Shown piece by piece: positions 22,840 through 33,944 of a stretch of 64,000 nucleotides of DNA; the first letter of the stretch is position 1, and every line of letters begins with the position of its first letter. This DNA is from Bos javanicus (lineage: Eukaryota; Chordata; Mammalia; Artiodactyla; Bovidae): NCBI RefSeq assembly GCF_032452875.1, contig NC_083869.1, forward strand, positions 121,774,001 through 121,838,000, given 5' to 3'. A program made the position numbers and the translations under genes. The notes below the pieces were generated by a model. It did no database searches. It was not told the DNA's origin and saw only the letters and a list, made by a program, of their open reading frames with translations.

Positions 22840-23495
22840 GAACCCCAAGATTCTAGATCACCAAAAGGAAAAAAAAGTCCCATTCTTCCAACAAATCTAG
22901 ATGGCTTTGCTTCAGCCTCCAAACTCCCACATGTGTTCAAAAATGTTGTCTTCTGCCTTTATACTGGCTCAACACTTCAGCTGAAAATAAAATTCCTGAG
23001 TCACACTTTCTCTCCTTGCTGACGTTGTAGGTGGTGCTCTATTGAATTCCAACACTGGATTCTGCCACCGAGTCAGAGGCCAGCCTTATTTCCCCACCTT
23101 GTAAGTGATTTGTTCCCTTTCACAGAGTTGCCCAAAGGGTTCTTTCTGAACTTTGGAAATCCCACCACTTTCTCAGAATATATTTAGTATGGATCATTTT
23201 GAGTCAGTTTTCATGGGTCTCATTAATTTTTCAATGTCTCTTTTCCCCCTAAAATATGTTCTTGAACTGTATCTTGTAATAATATTGTTTGATGCCATTA
23301 TTTTGGTTTACTTCTTCTGTTATGTACACATGGCTTTTCTTTGTCATTTTATTTCCTCAGTTAAACTTTAAAAAAAAGCCTTTTCATTTCCGTTTCCTCA
23401 CTTTGCTAATTTCTTTTCCCTCTGTCCCTTACCATGTTTCAGCAAAGCCTGTTCTCTTTTGTGCTACTTTCCCCTTGACTTTCATTTCTGTGACA
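22840..23495. other. Unassigned noncoding stretch
   Basis: AT-rich toward the right end. No confident repeat family or exon. Hydrophobic short frames at 23150-23550 arise from T-rich composition. Confidence 0.35.
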
Positions 23496-23500
23496 CTGTA

Positions 23501-23570
23501 TGGGGTTGGCCAAAAAGTTCATTCACAAGATATTATGAAAAAACTCAGATGAACTTTTGGGGCAATCCAA
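23501..23570. mobile_element. 70-bp miniature mariner (MITE)
   Basis: A short element flanked by TA on both sides (23499-23500 and 23571-23572). The left end tggggttggccaaaaagttc and the reverse complement of the right end (ttggattgccccaaaagttc) are near-matching terminal inverted repeats of the mariner type. It has no coding capacity and would have moved only with transposase from elsewhere. Confidence 0.85.
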
Positions 23571-23599
23571 TAGTTTCCCTGAACCCTGACAGCTTATTT

Positions 23600-24180
23600 C
23601 CTTCTGTTACCATCTCACTCTGAAAACTGAATTCGCTACTTCCCCCTGAAGCTCCGTTCTGAGCTTCTTTGCTTTTACCTGCTTCCATTTCAGATTTCTC
23701 CTGGTTTCCTCAACGATGGCCTTTGCCTCATTTTTCCCCTTCTTGTTGTTTTTTGGCAGGAGAAGTGGGGAAGGACCAACTTTTTCAAATAGGACATTCC
23801 AACTGCATCATGGATAACCTCACTTCTCTCCTCTACAGTGATTGGCTGCTGAGCCTACAGGATTCACAGGATCAGCCTTTGTTAACCTCTCTGGCTTCAT
23901 TTTCATTGTTCTTCACTCTGTCCACAGTGAACTCTTTGGTTTCATTTCCTTGAAAGCCCAGCATCTTTCCTTCTTCAAGATTTTGAATCATCCTTCTTTG
24001 CCTTTCCTCTGCTCTTTACCTGGATGACTCTTACGTATCTTCCAATTCTCAACTGAAAAAGTCACCTCCCCAGGGAGCTCTCCCTGACTTCCCCAGCTGG
24101 TGTTCCACAACCCTGTCAAGTCTCCAGTGCTCTGCACCTGTCCTCCTGGTGCTCGGAGTCAGGACACTCCGCTATCTTCC
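23600..24180 (+). repeat. Probable L2 remnant
   Basis: 'ctgaaaaagtcacctccccagggagctctccctgacttcccc' at the right end is a clear sense L2 segment. The rest is compatible but diverged. Confidence 0.5.
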
Positions 24181-24639
24181 CCCATGCTGCCCTAATACCG
24201 TTCAAGCAGTGACACGGACATTTCAGTAGCCCATGAGGCTTTGTTCATGGTGAAAGCACAATTCCCATTTGGCCTTTTGAAATTCTGACATTAATAATGG
24301 GATCCCCATTGCAGGGGTAGCCAGAGTTCCTGGGATACCTTGGGTGGGAAGGAAGGTCTTAGTGAGGAAAGGCCAGGTGCCTCCCAGGGGTTTTTAATCC
24401 AATGAAGAGGGACAGAAGATTCAGCAAGGTTTTTTTCCTGATATTGTTTGGGCAAAACCATGGGCATCAGCCAGTGGCAGGGAGGGGCACTGGTCCACAG
24501 AACTCTCGGAGGGACCAGGGCTAAGCTGCCTGAGACAGCTTCGGTTGTTCTTTTAATTGTGTTTTGATTGCACACATGACATTTAAACAGCACTAAAGGC
24601 AATGTTTAAAAAGAAAGAGAAGCCACTGGACCCCATCCA

Positions 24640-24895
24640 TCTTACACATCTGATGTGCTGGAAAGAGGCCTGGGCTTGGAGTCCAGCACACCAGGCTTGG
24701 CAGCCTGCAGAATCCTGGCTGTGCCACCTTGGGCAGGCTATTGGCCCTCTCTCTGCCTTAGCTGCCTAAACTAAAGGGGAACAACACCTTCCTTATGGGG
24801 ATTATTTGAGGACAGATGGGGAAGTGAGTGAGATCAGGTTTGTGGGATTCCTTAGGCATAGTGTCTGGGGCCTGGTGGATACTCAGTAAAGTTTC
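24640..24895 (+). repeat. MIR, long copy
   Basis: 'gaaagaggcctgggcttggagtccagc', 'ggctgtgccaccttgggcagg' and 'gtctggggcctggtggatactcagtaaag' cover most of MIR from 5' to 3'. A T-rich tract follows. Confidence 0.85.
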
Positions 24896-24899
24896 TTTT

Positions 24900-25440
24900 T
24901 TTTTTCTATGAAGGCAACGGTTTTCATTTTCTTTAAATTTTCAGAAAGCTTCTGCCAAGCTTTCATCAAGTCCATATGAACATTTTGCACTTGTGATCAT
25001 GCTTGAAATTTAATTTTGCACTCTGCTTGTAAACTTACTATATCCTAAGCACTTGTTTCAACGTTTTCATGATTATTTCATGGTGGATGTGCCATTGAAT
25101 CAATGTGTCATTATTTATGTAACCATTTTCCCACTATTTGGATATTTTTCAATGTTTAAATAATTCCACATAGAATTCTGTATTCTGTATTATTGTTGCT
25201 TTCATTGGCATCTCATTTTTATTTCTCCTGCAGAAGGTTGAATATTCTTCCATGTTTACTTACTCCTCTATTCCCTCACCTGAATTGCCTGCTCATGACC
25301 TTTGTACAGATCTCTCTTAGCTACTCCGATATTTTTTATCGCCGTGTACGAAATCTTTACATAATGAAGGCACTAACCATTTGCCATTTTCCCCGCTCCC
25401 TGGGTTCAGTTTCATTTCAGTTGTTTTCTAATAGAAAAAC
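24900..25440 (-). repeat. AT-rich, possible old L1
   Basis: Weak similarity to antisense L1 3' UTR ('ggttgaatattcttccatgtttac', 'atttgccattttc'). No open frame with coding character. Confidence 0.35.
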
Positions 25441-25469
25441 TTAGTGTTTCATCTATCAGTTTTTGTGTT

Positions 25470-25790
25470 TTTTAAAAGATCTTTATTTATGTTATTTTTG
25501 GCTGCACTGGGTCTTACTGCCGCTCACAGGCTTTCTCTAGTTGTGGAGAATGGGAGGCTACTCTCTGATTGCGGTGGCGCTTGGGTTCTCATTCGGCGGC
25601 TTCTCTTGCAGAGCACAGGCTCTGGGCGCACTGGCTGCAGAAACGGTGGCACATGGGCTCAGTAGTTGTGGCACACAGACTTAGCTGCCCTGTGGCATGT
25701 GGGATCTTCTGGGACCAGGGATCAAACTGGCATCCCCTGCACTGCAAGGTGGATTCTTAACCACTGGATCACCAGGAAAGCCTCCTTTGC
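25470..25790 (-). repeat. CHR-type SINE, full length
   Basis: Antisense CHR from 'tttttggctgcactgggtcttac' to 'accactggatcaccaggaaagcc', with the usual internal 'gtggcacacagacttagctg' segment. Confidence 0.9.
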
Positions 25791-26024
25791 GTTTGTCATT
25801 TCTTTGGTTGAGTTCATCAGTTACCTAACAAACACCACATGGTAGATGAACCACATGGAAAGGTATGGGGCAAGGGAGGAAAAGTCCTCCCAGTTCTTGA
25901 TTTTCATAAGGTCTCAGTTAAGTTGATGTTACAGGCATGAACACAATCAAGATGCTACCTCATCATGAACAGAAAGGGTTGCGCCAGCTCCAGCATCAGC
26001 AGTGGTCTGAGTTGTTTCTCTGCA

Positions 26025-26215
26025 ACAGGCCCTGTTCTGAGAATTTGCTTTCACTGTCTCATTGAAGCAGCACAACAACTCTGAGACTTAAAAACTATTA
26101 TTACCCCTTTTTATAGATGAGGAAAATGATCCTCAGAACGAGTTCCAGCAGCTAGTAAGAGCTGAAGCCAGTATTTGAAATCAGCCAGCCAGGCTGTAAA
26201 GCTTGCCTTCTTGAC
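26025..26215 (-). repeat. MIR, antisense
   Basis: 'ctttttatagatgaggaaaatgatcctcagaac' and 'agctagtaagagctgaagccag' mark antisense MIR. Confidence 0.75.
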
Positions 26216-26389
26216 CACTACCCCAGGGCATCCCCAGGGTGGTGGCAGTGGTGATAATGGCAGTGGTAAGGGATGGGGCTGTAAATCAAGGAAGGCCTCC
26301 AGAAGGAGGTGAGACAAAACTGGGAAATGAGAGATGAAGACACCTTCACCATCAGGTCAGGGGCTGGGGAGGAATGCTGCTAAGCTGCT

Positions 26390-26450
26390 ACGGAGAAGGC
26401 AATGGCAACCCACTGCAGTACTCTTGCCTGGGAAATCCCATGGATGAGAG
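26390..26450 (+). repeat. Truncated Bov-A fragment
   Basis: 'ggagaaggcaatggcaaccc' to 'cctgggaaatcccatgga' is the first 60 bp of a BOV-A2 monomer. Confidence 0.8.
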
Positions 26451-26484
26451 GAATGGGTATTCCACAAAGAAGGAGCAGCTTTTG

Positions 26485-26672
26485 GGCTTCCCTGGTGGCT
26501 CACCCATGAAGAATCTTTTGGAGGCCGCAACTACTGAAGCCTCAGCACCTACAGCCCATGCTTTACAACAAGAGAAGCCATAGCAATAAGAAACATTTGC
26601 ACTGTAACTAGAGAAAAACCTGTGCAGCGACGAAGACATGGCACAGGCAAAAATAAATAAGTGACATTATTT
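26485..26672 (+). repeat. CHR-type SINE
   Basis: 'gggcttccctggtggctcac', then 'ggccgcaactactgaagcc' and 'gaaaaacctgtgcagcgacgaagac' with an aaaataaataag tail. The tRNA-derived head is partly deleted. Confidence 0.8.
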
Positions 26673-26879
26673 GTTAAAAAGAAAAGGAGTAGCTTTCCCA
26701 AAAGCATGAAGCTGTACCCCTCCCCCAATCAGAGACTGTAATCTGGCCAGTAGCCTCAAAGCACAGGTGTTCTTTCATTGCCCACACTTTCTTTAGTCTG
26801 TGTATTCCTCACAGGCTCCATGTCAGGTGTTAGAGATACAGAGGTGAACAAGACATTCAGGGAACTCAAACTGGGCCTC

Positions 26880-27052
26880 GGTAACCACCTAGAGGGGTGG
26901 GATCGGGGGGAGGTGGGAGGGATGTTCGAGTGAGAGGGGACGTGGGTAAACGTATGGCTGATTCATGTTGATGTTTGCTAGAAATCAATACAATACTGCA
27001 AAGCAATTATCCTTCAATTAAAAATAAATACATTAAATTTAAGAAAAAAAGC
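26880..27052 (+). repeat. Ruminant L1 3' end with G-rich tract
   Basis: 'ggtgggatcggggggaggtggg', 'tatggctgattcatgttgatg' and 'caattatccttcaattaaaaataaata' are the terminal ruminant L1 3' UTR and tail. Confidence 0.88.
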
Positions 27053-27174
27053 AAGACGTTCAAGATAATACCTGCTTCACAGAGCTTTTGTTCAAGGTAG
27101 GGAGAAACAGACAAGAAGGGTGTACTGAATGTTTATCATTCATTACTGGCTAACAGTTAAAAACAATTCTTTTC

Positions 27175-27545
27175 TACATATTGACTAGCCTTTATATCTT
27201 AAGTTTCTCCTTCCCAAAGCAGAAGTCATCTCTCCTTGTAGGGTATAGGCATGTGATCTACTTTCCTCCAATCACACTCATCCTCCTGAGATATCAACCA
27301 GAAGATAGGCTGTGTGGGGGCAGCTATGTGTGGAGCACACCTTTTGCTGGCCTGGATGGTGACCAAGGCAGGACTGGTCTCTGGGTTTGTGATGGCAACA
27401 GCAGTTCCCCCATCAGTTCAGTTCTGCTGTGTGCTTCTTGGAGATGCTCCTGAGCTGGATCTAGAGCTGAGTTCTCCATCGTCCAATGAGCCTAATATCC
27501 CTAATTAAATTCTCTTTCCACTTAAATTGGCCAGAGTGGACCCCA
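27175..27545 (+). mobile_element. Possible ERVL/MaLR-type LTR
   Basis: The right end 'aattaaattctctttccacttaaattggccagagtgg' resembles the polyadenylation and U5-like end of an ERVL-related LTR. The body is diverged. No internal genes. Confidence 0.45.
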
Positions 27546-27689
27546 TCGTCTTCAGGCAAGAGTACTGTGAATATGCAGACAAACAAATAAATACACACAC
27601 CAGGAAAACCAAGGGGTTTGCCCAGAGTTCCCCAGTGGTGGAGCTGAGATCTGAACGCAGGAGAGTGAGGATCCAGAGGCAGCATCTCA

Positions 27690-28115
27690 TCCTAGAAGCT
27701 GCGGGGTCAGTGCCCCTGCCTTGTGGGACCAGTCCTCCTGGGTTGCTGGCCTGAGAAGACCATCTAGTCTCCTCATTTGTGAAGAAGAACACAATTTCCT
27801 TTCCTTTCAGGTGCAAAGATTGCAGGTGGCTGGGAGGAAAACCCTTGCATGTGGTGCCCTGGCCCCGGGCTCTTGATCTCTTGCAGCAATCTCTGCACTA
27901 TCCTCCTGCCCCGAGGACTGCTAGGTGATGGGATTGTGTATTTTCGTTAATGTTATCGTCGTGCGATTCTGTATCTATCCCATGGTCAGAAATAAGGGAG
28001 GGGCTACAGCCTGACTGGACCGTCCCAGAAAGGGAAGAAGGGCAGAAACAACCCAGTGTGTATGAATGGCCTGGAGGTTGTGGGCCATCCAAGTCCCGTA
28101 CGTCTGTGTCTTTGT
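27690..28115. other. Unassigned noncoding stretch
   Basis: Moderately GC-rich, no repeats or exons recognised. A weak MIR-like patch ('gtggtggagctgagatctgaac') lies just to the left at about 27635-27660. Confidence 0.4.
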
Positions 28116-28119
28116 GAAG

Positions 28120-28212
28120 AAGGAGGGCTCACGTGCACCGCAACTAGAGAAAGCCTGTGAGCAAAAACGAAGACCTAGCACAGCCAAAAATAATCAATCA
28201 ATCAATCAATCA
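28120..28212 (+). repeat. CHR 3' end with (AATC)n tail
   Basis: 'accgcaactagagaaagcctg' to 'agcacagccaaaaa' is the CHR 3' end. Its tail has become six AATC units (about 28185-28212) instead of the usual AATA. Confidence 0.82.
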
Positions 28213-28282
28213 AAGAACGCAGGCTCAGTGCCCCTGGAAGCCGGAGGCATGTCCTTGACCTCACTATTAGGAGGACCACTGC

Positions 28283-28478
28283 AGGGACTTCCCTGGTGGT
28301 CCAGCGGCTAAGATTCTGCTCTCCCAATGCAGGGGCCCCAGGTTCGAACCTTGGTCAGGGCACTAGATCCCACATGTCACAACTAAAGATCCTGTATGCC
28401 AAAATGAAGACTGAAGATCCTGTGTGCCTCAACGAAGACTTGGCGCAGCCAAAATAAAAAATAAATGAATAAACAAAA
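28283..28478 (+). repeat. CHR-type SINE
   Basis: 'gggacttccctggtggtccagcgg' head, 'ggttcgaaccttggtcaggg' B-box region, 'gacttggcgcagcc' and an AAAATAAATGAATAAAC tail. It has a small internal duplication ('tgaagatcctgt...gcc'). Confidence 0.92.
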
Positions 28479-28892
28479 CAATACCAAAACAAGACTACTA
28501 CTACAGAAGGGAAAATGGGGGCTCCTGTCTGCAATTCAGGATCTGCTTTCGTTAAGTCAGCATGTTGTTCTGGGAGACAAGACAACTCGCCTGGAGCATG
28601 AACTGACAGCAGGGGAAGTCGATCACACACAAGTGGTCCCTTCACTGGCAGGGCTTGCCTGTTAGCGGCAAAAGACAGGTGTTTTTCTGTTGGATCCATT
28701 TCTTTGCATTTTCCAAGGCTGGTGGATCAATAGCTACAAACAGCTCAAATAAATTTCTGTCTCAGCTCCTTACAACTCTCAGGTGGGAAAACGCACCACT
28801 GGATAACTCAGGTTCCCATCAGGTGCCACTGCTGTCAGCAGCTGCTGTCCCTGGCTTCTCTAGACCCACATGACAAGCCTTGGAGGGTCAAA

Positions 28893-29345
28893 ACTACTGT
28901 GCCTATCTCAGAGATACGGAAACTGAGTCTCAGACAGGGGAGTCATTACCCAAAGTCCTAGAGCTGGCAGTCATTGGCTTCAAGGCCTCTGTGTGTGGTA
29001 AGCTGTTTGTTTTTACAGACCCCATGGACTGTAGCCCGCCAGGCTCCTCTGTCTATGGGGATTCTCCAGGCAAGAATACTAGAGTGGGTTGCCATGCCCT
29101 TCTCCGCGGATCTTCCCAAACCAGGGATCGAACCCAGGTCTCCCACACTGCAGGCAGATTCTTTACCATGTGAGCCCCCAGGGAAGCCCATTTGTTTTTA
29201 CAAACTAGGTTATTACCATTGTCAGTTTCCCGGGCTAACAGTAACAATGATTCTTAGAGACAGCAAGTTGTCATCCCAAGGTTACAGAGCCAGTGAATGG
29301 CAAGGCTGGAATTAGAAGCCAGCTTGTGGGACCGCAGAGCCCTCT
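28893..29345 (-). repeat. MIR-like sequence split by a Bov-tA
   Basis: 28893-28990 ('agatacggaaactgagtctcagac') and 29215-29345 ('ccaaggttacagagccagtgaatggc') both read as antisense MIR. The second is not simply the continuation of the first, so they may be two copies. The Bov-tA lies between them. Confidence 0.65.
29018..29190 (-). repeat. Bov-tA SINE with target duplication
   Basis: A 5'-shortened Bov-tA in antisense. TTTGTTTTTACA occurs on both sides (about 29006 and 29191), a plausible target-site duplication of about 12 bp. Confidence 0.9.
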
Positions 29346-29629
29346 GCTAGGAGAGCTTGTCAGCCTGGGCTCGTCCAGCCTCCACAGGCCTGCCCTGGAA
29401 ATAATGGAGAAAGGCCGGAGGCACTAAGATTTGTGTTTCTCTGAGTAGCCCCCAGAGGGAAAGGCAGGCTCCTTCTCCATCCGTGGTACCAAGAGCATCA
29501 ATTCCCAGCTCTGGAAGGACCTACTCCCCAAGGCTGCAGTTCTATTTTTAGTTTTGAATCCATCAATAAACAGAGAACAGCAGAGCAGGCAACTCCTGGC
29601 TGCCTGATTTTAGTTAGAAGAGAGACAGG

Positions 29630-29880
29630 GACCATTTATTAAGCATTTTGTGTGTGCTGGCCATTATGCAAAATGCTTCATGTAGATTATCTACGGAAAT
29701 CTTTATAACATTCCTATGAAATGACTATATTTTTATCATCATTTTATGAGTAAGGGAAATGAGACTCAGGGAGGTTAGAGAATTTGCTCGAGGCTACCTG
29801 GCTGATAAGCTACAGAGCCAGGGTCCAAATGAAGATCACACGTAGTTTTGTGGGACTCTAAGTCCACACTCTTTCCAACC
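29630..29880 (-). repeat. MIR, long antisense copy
   Basis: 'tttattaagcattttgtgtgtgctggc' to 'gagactcagggaggttagag' and 'ctaagtccacactctttcc' cover nearly all of MIR. Confidence 0.85.
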
Positions 29881-29884
29881 TGGC

Positions 29885-30170
29885 AGCCTCCAGATAAGAC
29901 AGCCTGGAAGAGCATTATGGGCAGAGGGAACAACACAGGCAAAGGAAGGACGTTTGAAGTGCAAGGCCTGTTTGGGGAACAGTTAAGAGTCTGGTGGGAT
30001 TTAGGTTGACAAGGAAGATGAGGCCAGGTGCTTGAGCAGCACAAGATTCCGGAAGATTGTCAATCCCGGGATGGTGAGTGGTTCTGGAATTCTGGTTTCT
30101 GGAAAGATTGTGAGTGGAAGACTGATACGGCCATGTCTGAGCTGTAGAGTAGACGACGGATTTGAGGGAG
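29885..30170 (-). repeat. LINE L2, antisense
   Basis: 'tggaagagcattatgggcagagggaacaacac' followed by 'ggcaaaggaagg' is antisense L2, directly beside the MIR. Confidence 0.6.
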
Positions 30171-30214
30171 AGACGGGGAGAGGGAGACAAAGGAAGATTC
30201 CCACTAGTAACAGT

Positions 30215-30450
30215 GGGAATAGCTTCCATTTACTGAGCACTTTCTATGTATGTTAGGAGTATTAAATGCATTTCGTGAGTTACCACCTAATTCATGGATC
30301 AGGGGCTCATTCGGTGGTAGCTATTTGGAGGCTATTATTATCTCTCTTTTACAAATGAGAAAACTGATGCATTGAGAGGTCAAGTGACTGCTCAGGGCCA
30401 CTTGGATTGAAATCTGAGTCTGGTTGATTCCAAAGACCTTGATGGCTACT
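30215..30450 (-). repeat. MIR, antisense
   Basis: 'cttccatttactgagcactttctatgtatg' and 'acaaatgagaaaactgatgcattgagagg' identify antisense MIR. Confidence 0.85.
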
Positions 30451-30459
30451 GTGACCAGA

Positions 30460-31230
30460 TGGGAGGGCAGGTCATAAAAACAGTTTCCAGCAAAAGAACA
30501 TTTATCTGACATTCAGGAATGAAGATGATAAGGTAGGTTGCAAAGATCATAGGGAAGCAGAATTTTTATTTTGTTTTGTTCTTTAAATATGTTTATTAAC
30601 ACACACTGAGGAAAGCAATTATGTCACTATGGTCACCAAGCTTTTCTGGGGCCGAAACTGGCAGACAGACTCAGCCAGGGGAAAGGGCATTGTTTCTGCA
30701 GGGCAGTGACTGGGGAGGCAGGAAAGGGCAGGGTCCCAAGTTCAGTTTGTCCAGCAACTCTGAGGTCTCCTACAGTCAGAGGCGCAGTAGCAAGTGGCTG
30801 GGGCCAGTGAAAAAGGGGGGCGGGATCATTCTGAGTTTCAGCCGCATCTGATAACTGACATCAAAAGTCTCCAAGGAGGTAGAAAATATACCTGCCCCCT
30901 GACACACACACAATAATGGGGGTGTGTCAAATGTCAAAGGGACACGGGAGCCAATTGAAAGAGCTCCCAGTGACCAAAACGGGAACAGTTTGAGCAACAA
31001 AAGAAAATAAAGTAGCATTGGATTACAACCCAGAGCACACAATAAATACCCATGAGTTCTTACTGATTACAAATACATGATTGAATAAATGATATAAATA
31101 AATGATTAAGGAGAGAAAAACCTCCCATGCAGAATTCCAAACAATTTACGTAGACATTCTGCCCTCAAGGAATGGAGCATAATTCCCCAGTATTTACGTG
31201 TGGGTTGCACACGGTGGCTGCCTTCCTAAG
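30460..31230. other. Unassigned noncoding stretch
   Basis: No gene or clear repeat. It includes a short (CA)n at about 30901-30911. Confidence 0.4.
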
Positions 31231-31236
31231 AGTACA

Positions 31237-31260
31237 GGGGGTGGGGCGGGGGGGCGGGGG
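31237..31260 (+). other. G-quadruplex motif
   Basis: Four G-runs of 5, 4, 7 and 5 Gs are separated by single-base loops (T, C, C). This meets the strictest G4 pattern and predicts a very stable parallel quadruplex on the plus strand. Confidence 0.85.
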
Positions 31261-31264
31261 AGGC

Positions 31265-32925
31265 GCAGAGAAACCTTGCCAGTGGAGAAACTTGACAAAT
31301 GCGACCTCAGCCAGGTGACGAAGGTCGACAATGATAAGCAGTCACGTTGATACGATGTGTGTGCATCAGCAGCCTTGGGCAAGGTGCCAGTAGCTTTGCA
31401 TAAACACAAGCATGTCCACCTGAGCGGCCATGGCTCTGGTTTATCATTGGCTGCGTCCGTCCACGACCCTGCAGGCTGGGGATCAGGAGCCTTGGAGCGT
31501 CTGACCAGCGATTGCCTCCGCTGCTAGGAGCTCAGAGGCACAGGAAATCCAGAACCTTCGGCCTCGGCCTGGAACTTACAGGGGCAGCCAGGTTCAGGAG
31601 CATCTTAGGAGGGCTCAGTCAGAGGTCCGGCAGTGCCCAGCAACCTTGACCAGGATTGCAGAGTTCACAGTGTCCAGGGCATGACCTTGAGTCAGAGAGG
31701 AGGTCCCAGGGGCCGGGGTCCCAGCAGCTGGCAGCCTCAGCAAAGTCCCGTGGTGCCTGTCCTCAGATGACTCCGCGCCTCAGGACACAGAACTGATGCC
31801 TTGTGTTCCAGAGTCTCTTGCCTGGGGCCCAAAGGGTTTGCTTCTGGTTTTCCAGTCCTTGAGTCCACAACTCGTCCTTCAGCAAATCGAGGAAGCTGGG
31901 AGGAGGTGGAGTGATGGTGACCCAGAGGCCCGTGCAGGCCAAGTTCATTGGAGGGGACGGCACGGTGACCTCTGAGTGAGCCGCCCCACTGACTTCTGCT
32001 GCTGCCGGCTGGTGGAAGCCGTGCAGGGTGTGCCTCTGGGGAAGCTTAGTTCCCAGGGACGTCTGTTCTCCCATCACGGGTTTGCCTCCCCTCTTTCCCT
32101 GGGTCCTTCAGATTGAGAAGCCAGAATTGAAGAAAATGCACAAAGGTATCCATGGAAAAGAAACTTTGTCCTCTCTGCCCCTCCCCAGCATCTGGAGAAG
32201 CCAATTGACAAAAATCAGTCCATCTCAGGGAGTCAAGACTGAGACCTTCCCCCTAGTTGAATCTGTAGTAGCCTCTGGTGTGGTGGCCAGAGGTGTATGG
32301 GACAGTCAAAGCCCAGCCTGTCAAGTAATTGACTGAAGGGAATCCTGCCAGGGGAGAGCTGCCTGGTGCCTGGGGAAGGTCCCCAGCCCTGGAACTGCTA
32401 GGAGAAGCAGAGGGAGAGGTGGGGCTGGCAGACCTTATGGCTGATGAGAGGTAGGGTTGACTTCTAGGTTTCTGGCTGGGAGGACTTGGTGGATGGACCT
32501 CAGGACACGGAGTTGGAGATGCAGGAGGAGGGGCAGGTGGGGCAGGAAGCCAGCTTGGGCCACGCCGGCTGGCTGCAGGCTGGGAGCGGAGATGGCACCT
32601 CTTGGGCCAGGAAGACAAAGCCCTTTGTGCTGGGGTTCCACATCCACTCACTTGGCTGGTGCCCAGCCAGGAAGGCCCAGCCCCCAAGCCCTCAATCAGT
32701 GGCAGTTTCCCTGCCATACATACAGCACCAAGGTCTCCCCCATCAGCACGCTGCCTCTCCCTGGTTCTCAGGAACCCCTTTGCTTCTCCCCCGCTAGGCT
32801 CTAGGCCCTAGCTCTCCCCATCCCTCTTCCTTCCTTGGATGCAGGAAATTTCTGGCCCTGCAGCCCACTCAGCCGAGGGTCACCCCCCAGCTTCCAAATC
32901 TAGTCTGGGCCTCAGACATTTGGGG
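31265..32925. other. GC-rich non-repeat stretch
   Basis: The longest GC-rich non-repeat stretch upstream of SPOCD1. It holds a 104-codon antisense frame (31763-32077, ATG at 32077) and a 154-codon proline/serine-rich antisense frame (32253-32717). Neither has a homologue I recognise and no exon structure is convincing. It could be regulatory sequence or a noncoding transcript. Confidence 0.35.
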
Positions 32926-32934
32926 AGAAGGAAG

Positions 32935-33080
32935 GGAGGGAAAGAAGCACCGAGCACTGAGTGGCTACTGGTTTAGGTCCTCCGTAATTCTCACACCACT
33001 CTGCTAAGCGTGTTGCCACCCTTTCAAATGGCAGCCCTGGGATTTGAACCTATGTCTGTCCAGCTCTAAAGTGAGTGCTC
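32935..33080 (-). repeat. MIR, antisense
   Basis: 'cgagcactgagtggctactgg' and 'ggcagccctgggatttgaacctatgtctg' fit antisense MIR. Confidence 0.65.
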
Positions 33081-33334
33081 TTTGCACAAAAGGAGAGAGC
33101 TGTAATGCCCATATGCTGTCAACACTGAGCTAGCTCCTTGCTCCTGTGTCTCCATCATCCCCTCTTCCCTGGCTCCTTCTCCTTTGGCCATAAACTCAAT
33201 GCTCATTTTCCTGGAAGTCCTCTCCCCTTGACCTTGCAGTCCTCCCCTTCCTTTTGCTAGCAAACCTCCTGCTTCATTCCCTTCTATGACAGAGTCATTC
33301 CCATGCTAGAGCCACCAATGCCCCTGGGCTCCAT

Positions 33335-33610
33335 GTTAGGCTCTTTCTTGTTCTTTTTCATTATGGCTTTTTACAGGAAATTGAATGTATTCCCCTGTGC
33401 TATACAGTACTGCCTTGTTGTCTCTTTATTTTATGTATAGTAGTTTGTATCTGCTAATCCCAAACTCCTGATTTACCCCCCGCCACCCTCTTTCCCTTTG
33501 ATAACCATGTTTGTTTTCTCTGTGTGTGAGTCTGTTTCATAAATAAGTTCATTTGTATCATACTTCAGATTCCACATGTGTAATATGATGGGCCCTTTCT
33601 TATTTAGTCT
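33335..33610 (-). repeat. Ruminant L1 3' UTR, antisense
   Basis: 'cccctgtgctatacagtactgccttgttg' and 'tctgctaatcccaaactcc', as in the copies at 5090 and 49170. Confidence 0.85.
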
Positions 33611-33626
33611 TTATATTTCCAGGTTT

Positions 33627-33760
33627 GGACTTCCCTGGTGGTCCAGTGGTTAAGACTCTGTGATCCCAAAGGAGGGGGCATGGGTTCAATTACTAGTTGG
33701 GACTAAGATCCTACATGTAGGTTGGTCAAAAAAAGAAAAAATATATATATATATTTCCAG
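33627..33760 (+). repeat. CHR-type SINE, 3'-shortened
   Basis: 'ggacttccctggtggtccagtggttaagac' head. The body is cut after 'gggactaagatcctacatg', and the tail is A-rich with an (AT)n run at about 33740-33754. Confidence 0.85.
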
Positions 33761-33944
33761 GCCCTTCTGTAGCAAATGACACTCTCAACAAACTACTCCT
33801 TGAAAAAACAAAAGATTTGTTTTTCTTTTAAAATGGAAAAGAAATATATGCCCCAAACACATATGTATTGCAGGAAAGAAAGAAGAAGAAGGAGAGAGAG
33901 AAAGTGAGTGAGAGGCAGGGTACTAAGATTTAGAAAGTGGTCAA

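Noticed and set aside
32253..32717. 154-codon antisense open frame
   Set aside because: Proline/serine-rich low-complexity translation of GC-rich DNA with no homologue or exon signals.
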